From contig JAHEEQ010000130.1 of NCBI GenBank assembly GCA_024640585.1, positions 2,705 to 8,238 of the forward strand: a stretch of DNA of 5,534 nucleotides, given 5' to 3'. Below are positions 1-3,169 of the stretch, in pieces. The notes under the pieces are model-generated. The model was not told the DNA's origin. It worked only from the letters and a program-made list of their open reading frames with translations, and made no database searches. The number at the start of each line of letters is the position of its first letter. Positions within the stretch are counted from its first letter, which is position 1. The stretch comes from Micrococcales bacterium (lineage in GTDB: Bacteria; Actinomycetota; Actinomycetes; S36-B12; UBA5976). The position numbers were made by a program, and so were the translations under genes.

Positions 1-306
1 GCACACCTCGCTATCGGTAAAAACATTCCGCTTCCATTCGCAGTTGCATTAGATGGCATTGCAGAGTGGATAAAGGTCCACGATGAGTGGACAGAAGCCA
101 AAGATTTCACAATCATTTTTGCACCAACAGACCACTCAGAAACTGTCACCTGGAATCGTGGTGGCGAAGCAGTCACTTTAACTGCAACTTCGAGCGACCT
201 TGCACTATTTCTTAACGGCCGCCGTTCAATTGAAGAATTAGTTCTCGTCGGAGAAAAGTCAGTTATTGAGCCATTTCTTGCCGAACTTCCCGCCCACAAC
301 AGTTAG
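1..306 (+). CDS. C-terminal part of a mycothiol-dependent maleylpyruvate isomerase-family protein (5' end outside window)
   Basis: An open frame enters from the left edge and ends at TAG 304-306, leaving 101 residues. The segments ALDGIAEWI near residue 15 and SSDLALFLNGRRSIEEL near residues 70-84 resemble the C-terminal domain of the MDMPI / TIGR03083 family, where a Trp-containing helix and an 'SDLxLFLxGRR' helix recur. Proteins of this family usually have an N-terminal DinB-like helical domain that binds metal and uses mycothiol as cofactor; that half would lie upstream and is not visible. Known members isomerise maleylpyruvate, but most actinobacterial paralogues have no proven substrate, so only the family can be named. 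The last codons overlap the end of the convergent sodX by 4 nt, and no terminator fits between them. Confidence 0.7.
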   Translation, partial: AHLAIGKNIPLPFAVALDGIAEWIKVHDEWTEAKDFTIIFAPTDHSETVTWNRGGEAVTLTATSSDLALFLNGRRSIEELVLVGEKSVIEPFLAELPAHNS

Positions 307-599
307 ATAAAAACAACCCCAACAATTGCATCACGCGAAACTGCGCCAAACACCCACGAATCGGAACTTGATGATGCAGTGGACGAAACCATTGCATCGC
401 CTTCTAGCCAGTAGCCATCAGATTCAATCTTGGTCAATCGCTTAACGATTAATCCGCCAGTTTCTGGATGCCGCGCGATGACCACATCTCCCACGGCCGA
501 CTCGGCGCTACGTAGATAAAAGATGATTTGGCCAGGCTTCAAGGTCGGCAACATCGAAGTGCCCTGCACTCGAGCCATCCGGACCTGCCAAAATTTCAT
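303..599 (-). CDS. sodX: Nickel-type superoxide dismutase maturation protease (S26/S24-like peptidase)
   Basis: This is a small signal-peptidase-like protease, expected to remove the propeptide of NiSOD and expose the nickel-binding N-terminal His. With the start chosen here (98 aa), ARVQGTSMLPTLKPGQ carries the predicted nucleophile Ser15, and GLIVKRL carries the general-base Lys53, together the S26 Ser/Lys dyad. The later box starts with EGD and ends in DSWVFGAV. It departs from the usual GDN...DSR pattern: N is replaced by A, R by W, and there is extra Ser/Thr-rich sequence between. No membrane helix is present, so it should be cytoplasmic, acting on a cytoplasmic precursor. The start is uncertain. 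ATG at 597-599 gives 98 aa without a close ribosome site. ATG at 576-578 gives 91 aa and has GGCAGG five bases upstream. An ATG at 645-647 would run into sodN and is unlikely. The gene is divergent from sodN, which supports the assignment. Confidence 0.88.
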   Translation of the reverse strand: MKFWQVRMARVQGTSMLPTLKPGQIIFYLRSAESAVGDVVIARHPETGGLIVKRLTKIESDGYWLEGDAMVSSTASSSSDSWVFGAVSRDAIVGVVFI

Positions 600-613
600 C
601 ACAGCGGTAGTCT
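585..613 (+). promoter_or_regulatory. Putative sodN promoter, overlapping the 5' end of sodX
   Basis: CTGCCA (585-590) matches four of six bases of TTGACA. A 17-bp spacer follows, then TAGTCT (608-613), which fits the actinobacterial TANNNT -10 pattern. Transcription would start near 619-621, leaving a leader of about 20 nt that contains the sodN ribosome site. The -35 lies within the probable sodX coding sequence read on the other strand. This is pattern matching by eye only; other weak hexamers could serve. Confidence 0.35.
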
Positions 614-630
614 GCCGACCCTCAACTTCT

Positions 631-635
631 GGAGG
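631..635 (+). promoter_or_regulatory. Ribosome binding site of sodN
   Basis: GGAGG sits four bases before ATG 640-642. It fixes the sodN start and shows that the open frame continuing upstream of it, antisense to sodX, is not part of the protein. Confidence 0.85.
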
Positions 636-639
636 AAAT

Positions 640-1026
640 ATGCTCAAGATTCAAACAGTTTCAGCCCACTGCGATTTGCCTTGCGGCATCTACGATCCAG
701 CTCAGGCGCTGATCGAAGCTAAGTCAGTTAAGGCTTGCATGGAGAAGCACAACGCTTCCGACGATGCAGACTTCAAGGCTCGTTCAATCACAATCAAAGA
801 AGAACGCAGCCACATGGTCAAAGAACACCTATGGGTTCTATGGACTGACTACTTCAAGCCAAATCACTTTGAAAAATACCCACAACTTCACGAACTTTTC
901 AACACCGCAACCAAACTAGCTGGTGCCACCGGAACCAAGGGAACCAACGATGTTGCCAAAGCTGATGAATTGATCAAGAAGATCGAAGAAATCGACGCAA
1001 TCTTCTGGGAAACCAAGAAGGCATAA
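640..1026 (+). CDS. sodN: Nickel-containing superoxide dismutase precursor
   Basis: NiSOD converts superoxide to oxygen and hydrogen peroxide in the cytoplasm; the family works as a homohexamer with one Ni per subunit. The 128-residue precursor has a short propeptide, MLKIQTVSA, followed by the nickel hook HCDLPCGIYDPAQ. Numbering from the mature His1, the nickel ligands His1, Cys2 and Cys6 are present, as are the active-site residues Asp3 and Tyr9. Glu17, Arg39 and Arg47, which are conserved in the Streptomyces enzyme, are also kept. The mature chain is 119 aa, close to the 117 aa of Streptomyces, and shares its YFKP-HFEKYP block and WETKKA end. The propeptide is shorter than the 14 residues of Streptomyces, and there is a third cysteine at mature position 24. 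The divergent sodX supplies the expected processing enzyme. Nickel control through a Nur-type repressor is usual in actinobacteria, but I cannot assign an operator here. Confidence 0.97.
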   Translation: MLKIQTVSAHCDLPCGIYDPAQALIEAKSVKACMEKHNASDDADFKARSITIKEERSHMVKEHLWVLWTDYFKPNHFEKYPQLHELFNTATKLAGATGTKGTNDVAKADELIKKIEEIDAIFWETKKA

Positions 1027-1042
1027 CTAGCGCCAACTTCTT

Positions 1043-1079
1043 AAGTGAGGGTGACCAACTGGTTGCCCTCACTTTTAGT
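1043..1079 (+). terminator. Intrinsic terminator of sodN
   Basis: Bases 1043-1056 pair with 1061-1074 to form a 14-bp stem (12 Watson-Crick and two G-U pairs) around the loop AACT. The 3' side runs into TTTTAGTTT. It lies 17 nt after the sodN stop and should end sodN transcription before the downstream acetyltransferase gene. The reverse strand also gives a stem but only a short T-run, so it works best rightward. Confidence 0.88.
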
Positions 1080-1084
1080 TTATG

Positions 1085-1090
1085 TAAGTT
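1085..1090 (+). promoter_or_regulatory. Putative -10 element for a leaderless acetyltransferase mRNA
   Basis: TAAGTT fits TANNNT and ends six bases before ATG 1097, so transcription would start at the A of the start codon. No Shine-Dalgarno sequence precedes this ATG. No convincing -35 is seen; bases at that distance fall in the sodN terminator stem. Confidence 0.45.
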
Positions 1091-1096
1091 TCGTGC

Positions 1097-1600
1097 ATGA
1101 GTTTTGAAATTCGCGAAGCGACTGTGGCTGATGTTCCGGCAATTCATCAACTAGTTGTTGATCTCGCTATTTACGAAAAAGAACCAGATGCAGTAGAAGC
1201 AACCATTGAAGATCTGCATGCCGCTCTGTTTAGCGAGACAAAATCAAAAACTGGTAAGCCTGCTGCGTATGCACATGTTGCAGTGGTTGATGGTGAAGTA
1301 GTTGGTTTTGCAATGTGGTTCTTGAATTTTTCGACTTGGCTCGGAAAACATGGACTGTATTTAGAAGACTTATATGTAAAACCAGAACATCGCGGAACCG
1401 GAATTGGCAAAGCGCTCTTGAAACACCTCGCACAAATTTGTGTTGATCGCGGGTACGGTCGATTTGAATGGTGGGTTCTAGATTGGAATAAGCCATCTAT
1501 CGACTTCTATGAAGCTCATGGTGCTGTGGCCATGGATGAATGGACTGTCTATCGCCTTACTGGCGATGCGCTCAAAGACATGGCGACAAAAGAAATTTAA
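1097..1600 (+). CDS. GNAT-family N-acetyltransferase, spermidine/spermine (SSAT)-like
   Basis: This 167-aa protein should transfer the acetyl group of acetyl-CoA to an amine. It shows the GNAT order: the opening strand EIREATVADVPAI (4-16), the strand AVVDGEVVGFAMWF (62-75), and YLEDLYVKPEHRGTGIGKAL (88-107) with the acetyl-CoA loop R99-G-T-G-I-G104. The block NKPSIDFYEAHGA (131-143) places Tyr138 where SSAT has its catalytic tyrosine. The whole chain aligns well with animal SSAT1/SSAT2: 'LAxYEK' near 23-28, GFAMWF, YLED, and a similar length and ending (DMATKE). Such proteins acetylate polyamines, thialysine or related diamines, so the substrate cannot be fixed. It appears to be a single-gene unit between the sodN terminator and the convergent toxin gene. 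Its stop TAA (1598-1600) overlaps the toxin stop by 4 nt. Confidence 0.9.
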   Translation: MSFEIREATVADVPAIHQLVVDLAIYEKEPDAVEATIEDLHAALFSETKSKTGKPAAYAHVAVVDGEVVGFAMWFLNFSTWLGKHGLYLEDLYVKPEHRGTGIGKALLKHLAQICVDRGYGRFEWWVLDWNKPSIDFYEAHGAVAMDEWTVYRLTGDALKDMATKEI

Positions 1601-1902
1601 GGCTGCTTGAAAATATAGTGGTCACCAATGCGCCGCCAAACAATTGTCGGTTCACCATCGATTTCCGCTATATGAAAAGTTGCGCGTCCGTCTGGGCGCG
1701 AGTAAGACCAAGTTAGTTCCCAGATTTCATCGGTATTTTTGAGAATGCGAATTCGATATTTCTTTGAATGCATGAGATTTTCATTTACTGTATTTGTTAA
1801 GTCTTCGGTAAATTTCTCGTGCATTTCCAGAAAGAGTTTTTTGTGCTCAAGTTTCAGCTTCTTGAAATCTCGATCAAACTTTGCAAGGAAAACTTGGCGC
1901 AT
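1597..1902 (-). CDS. RelE/ParE-superfamily toxin of a type II toxin-antitoxin module
   Basis: This 101-residue basic protein has the RelE/ParE layout. An N-terminal strand and two charged helices (about 4-35, with AKFDRDFKKLKLEHKKL) are followed by a sheet-rich half: YRIRILKN (49-56), WELTWSY (61-67), GRATFHIAEI (72-81), TIVWRRIGDHYIFKQP (86-101). The C-terminal WRRIGDHxIFK-type ending is typical of the family. Arg73, Arg90, Arg91, His95 and Tyr96 are candidates for RNA contact or cleavage by analogy with RelE; I cannot tell a ribosome-dependent nuclease from a gyrase poison. Its ATG overlaps the antitoxin TGA by one base (TGATG, 1904-1900), giving antitoxin-first order and translational coupling. 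Hand-counted GC is about 41 % over 1621-1860. It appears intact. The exact subfamily is unclear, and a distant parallel is the RelE-fold YhaV paired with AbrB-fold PrlF. Confidence 0.85.
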   Translation of the reverse strand: MRQVFLAKFDRDFKKLKLEHKKLFLEMHEKFTEDLTNTVNENLMHSKKYRIRILKNTDEIWELTWSYSRPDGRATFHIAEIDGEPTIVWRRIGDHYIFKQP

Positions 1903-2246
1903 CAGTCCATCAGCGATTCGAGATGTTTGCGCGCCTCAGATTTTGTGAATGGCCCAGACATTCGACCTGCCTTGATGTCTTCGTCAGCTTCGCGTTCCAT
2001 CTCTTGCCATTCTGGAGTCCAGAACCACGCTTCATCGGCTGGGATTGCCAGAAGGGGACGGAGCTCAATTACACCGTCTGTTCGCTCAACGACCTCAACT
2101 TGGGAGCCCTTCTCGTCAAGGTGGAGTTTGCGGCGCAATGCGATTGGCAGGGTGACCACTCCTCTGCCCTGCAGGGAGATGCAGCCGTGGAAAACATACG
2201 CCGGTATCTCTGCTGGTGGTTCTAGATCTTTACGTGCTTTAGCCAT
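1902..2246 (-). CDS. AbrB/MazE/SpoVT-family antitoxin
   Basis: This 114-residue protein should bind and neutralise the downstream toxin and repress its own promoter. Residues about 18-64 form the swapped-hairpin DNA-binding fold: QGRGVVTLPIALRRKLHLDEKG, where 'GRGxVTLPxxLRxKL' is the AbrB/SpoVT signature, then QVEVVERTDGVIELRPL. The C-terminal part contains FWTPEWQEMEREADEDIKAGRMSGPF, an acidic helix and tail of the type antitoxins use to wrap toxins. The N-terminus has about 17 extra, mostly charged residues. No Shine-Dalgarno precedes the ATG, and a promoter placed 6 nt upstream suggests a leaderless mRNA. GC over 1921-2220 is about 56 % by hand count, well above the toxin (about 41 %) and the acetyltransferase (about 40 % in a 120-bp sample). 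This may mark a different origin. Confidence 0.9.
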   Translation of the reverse strand: MAKARKDLEPPAEIPAYVFHGCISLQGRGVVTLPIALRRKLHLDEKGSQVEVVERTDGVIELRPLLAIPADEAWFWTPEWQEMEREADEDIKAGRMSGPFTKSEARKHLESLMD

Positions 2247-2281
2247 AAATACAGTATTGCAGTATTACTGCATTTATGCAA
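2247..2281 (-). promoter_or_regulatory. Putative leaderless promoter of the toxin-antitoxin operon
   Basis: On the minus strand TTGCAT (2281-2276) is followed by a 17-bp spacer, AATACT (2258-2253), then six bases to ATG 2246. The -10 is one base from TATACT, while the -35 keeps only TTG. The distances fit a transcript beginning at the start codon. Palindromes cover both boxes and the spacer, which suits autorepression by the AbrB-fold antitoxin. Confidence 0.5.
2248..2280. repeat. Three abutting palindromes, probable antitoxin operator array
   Basis: Three inverted repeats lie side by side. 2248-2258 reads AATAC-A-GTATT, 2259-2271 reads GCAGTA-T-TACTGC, and 2269-2280 reads TGCAT-TT-ATGCA. 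The unit CAGTA occurs directly at 2252-2256 and 2260-2264 and inverted at 2266-2270, so neighbouring sites share half-sites. The array covers the -10, spacer and -35 of the toxin-antitoxin promoter. Binding by the antitoxin is inference from position and the usual autoregulation of such modules. Confidence 0.65.
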
Positions 2282-2284
2282 GGT

Positions 2285-2303
2285 TTTAATGTGAGCGTTC
2301 ACA
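2285..2303 (+). promoter_or_regulatory. Candidate sdh -10 region with adjoining TGTGA-N4-TCACA palindrome
   Basis: TTTAAT (2285-2290) matches TATAAT at five of six positions, and overlapping TAATGT (2287-2292) fits TANNNT. No good -35 lies at the right distance. Bases 2290-2303 form the palindrome TGTGA-GCGT-TCACA, which would sit at or just after the transcription start and could be a repressor site. Its half-sites are those of CRP/GlxR, but the gap is 4 bases instead of the usual 6. The transcript would have a leader of about 65-70 nt. Confidence 0.4.
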
Positions 2304-2311
2304 CTCTGCCG

Positions 2312-2330
2312 TACTCACGAGCCGCGAGTA
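2312..2330 (+). repeat. 19-bp imperfect inverted repeat in the sdh leader
   Basis: TACTC (2312-2316) pairs with GAGTA (2326-2330). After one A-C mismatch, CG pairs with CG around a 3-nt AGC loop. It could be a protein-binding site or a small hairpin in the sdhC leader, 22 nt before the ribosome site. There is no T-run, so it is not an intrinsic terminator. Confidence 0.4.
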
Positions 2331-2352
2331 GTCTTGCCCTATATCCAGCACT

Positions 2353-2358
2353 AGGAGG
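2353..2358 (+). promoter_or_regulatory. Ribosome binding site fixing a GTG start for sdhC
   Basis: A perfect AGGAGG lies seven bases before GTG 2366-2368. This makes GTG the start, not the in-frame ATG at 2276, which has no ribosome site, lies inside the operator array, and would add 30 residues unlike any SdhC. Confidence 0.9.
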
Positions 2359-2365
2359 CTCCCCC

Positions 2366-2758
2366 GTGGCGGGAAAGACCGGAACGCTCTACCGTGGCCG
2401 TGAAGGCATGTGGTCCTGGGTGGCCCATCGCATCACTGGTGTCGCGGTTTTTCTATTTTTATTTGTACACGTTTTGGACACAGCACTAGTACGCGTTGAT
2501 CCTGAAATGTACGACGCTGTCATCGACACCTACAAAACACCAATCGTCAATTTGCTTGAAGTTGGTTTGGTCGGCGCCGTTTTGTTCCACGCGCTGAACG
2601 GTGTGCGAATTGTTTTGGTTGATTTCTGGGCCAAGGGTCCGAAATATCACCGTGTGATGCTGTGGGCAATCATGATTGTTTGGTTTGCAATTATGGTGCC
2701 AGGTGCATACTTCATGATGAAACACACCCTCGCAACCGTGTTTGGAGTTGGCGCATGA
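2366..2758 (+). CDS. sdhC: Succinate dehydrogenase cytochrome b556 (membrane anchor) subunit
   Basis: SdhC helps anchor the SdhAB catalytic dimer to the cytoplasmic membrane and forms part of the haem and quinone sites. The 130-residue protein opens with GTLYRGREGMWSWVAHRITG, nearly identical to streptomycete SdhC. Three membrane helices are seen at about 23-42, 60-84 and 97-118. His21-Arg22 correspond to the HR pair before helix I (Arg31 in E. coli, a quinone-site residue). His75 in FHALNGVR aligns with the E. coli haem ligand His84. A further helix-I His35 (FVHVLDTAL) is discussed under findings. YKTPIVNLLE and VDFWAKGPKYH are also family hallmarks. The GTG start follows AGGAGG at ideal spacing. 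The stop TGA overlaps the sdhD start (ATGA), so the two are translationally coupled. Confidence 0.96.
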   Translation: MAGKTGTLYRGREGMWSWVAHRITGVAVFLFLFVHVLDTALVRVDPEMYDAVIDTYKTPIVNLLEVGLVGAVLFHALNGVRIVLVDFWAKGPKYHRVMLWAIMIVWFAIMVPGAYFMMKHTLATVFGVGA

Positions 2759-3147
2759 GTTCGGCACTAGAAGCTCCACGTACACGTCAACAATCTCGAA
2801 CCAACTTCGAAATGGTGTCATGGCTTTTTATGCGCATTTCAGGTTTAGTTTTGGTTTTCTTAGTTCTTGGCCACTTGTTTATCATGAACATTTTGGATGG
2901 CGGTGTGCAGCGCATCAACTTCGCATTTGTCGCTGGCCGTTACGCAAGTCCGTTTTGGCAAATGTGGGATTTGCTTCAGCTTTGGCTGGCAATGATTCAC
3001 GGAACAAACGGTTTGCGCACCATCATCAATGATTATGCAGAACGTAATGGAACTCGTTTTTGGTTGAAAACAATTTTGTTTAGCGCAACTGTTTTCATTC
3101 TGATTCTAGGTACATACGTAATTTTCACATTCGATCCAAATATCTAA
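2755..3147 (+). CDS. sdhD: Succinate dehydrogenase hydrophobic membrane anchor subunit
   Basis: SdhD is the second membrane anchor and, with SdhC, holds haem b and the quinone site. It has 130 residues: a polar N-terminus (1-19) and three membrane helices at about 21-46, 68-92 and 102-124. The signature [16 protein letters not shown] contains His82, aligned with E. coli haem ligand His71. Asp93-Tyr94 lie the same 11 and 12 residues further on as E. coli Asp82-Tyr83 of the quinone site. His40 in helix I ([10 protein letters not shown]) is a candidate ligand for a second haem. The start is ATG 2755-2757 within the ATGA overlap, preceded by GGAG (2744-2747) at seven bases. The gene ends 10 nt before sdhA. 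Confidence 0.95.
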   Translation: MSSALEAPRTRQQSRTNFEMVSWLFMRISGLVLVFLVLGHLFIMNILDGGVQRINFAFVAGRYASPFWQMWDLLQLWLAMIHGTNGLRTIINDYAERNGTRFWLKTILFSATVFILILGTYVIFTFDPNI

Positions 3148-3151
3148 GGTT

Positions 3152-3169
3152 GTTGAAGTGGTTGAAGTT
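3152..3169 (+). repeat. 9-bp imperfect tandem repeat across the sdhA start codon
   Basis: GTTGAAGTG (3152-3160) is followed at once by GTTGAAGTT (3161-3169), eight of nine bases the same. The first copy contains the GTG start. It may be a small slippage duplication that left Val-Glu-Val just inside the gene. Confidence 0.6.

Noticed and set aside
523..639. N-terminal extension of NiSOD upstream of ATG 640
   Set aside because: This segment is antisense to sodX, GGAGG at 631-635 fixes the start at 640, and NiSOD propeptides are short.
600..647. sodX starting at ATG 645-647
   Set aside because: It would overlap the sodN start and ribosome site on the opposite strand, and the added residues do not resemble SodX. 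ATG 597-599 or 576-578 is more likely.
1739..2289. Overlapping plus-strand open frames across the toxin-antitoxin genes
   Set aside because: The minus-strand proteins have clear RelE and AbrB signatures and correct operon coupling, while the plus-strand translations are Ser-rich and resemble nothing known.
2340..2345. TATATC as the sdh -10 box
   Set aside because: It would place the transcript start almost on the AGGAGG ribosome site and has no -35 partner, so the box near 2285-2292 is preferred, though weakly.
2276..2365. A 30-residue N-terminal extension of SdhC from ATG 2276
   Set aside because: There is no ribosome site, the stretch holds palindromes and promoter-like boxes, and the perfect AGGAGG before GTG 2366 restores the normal SdhC N-terminus.
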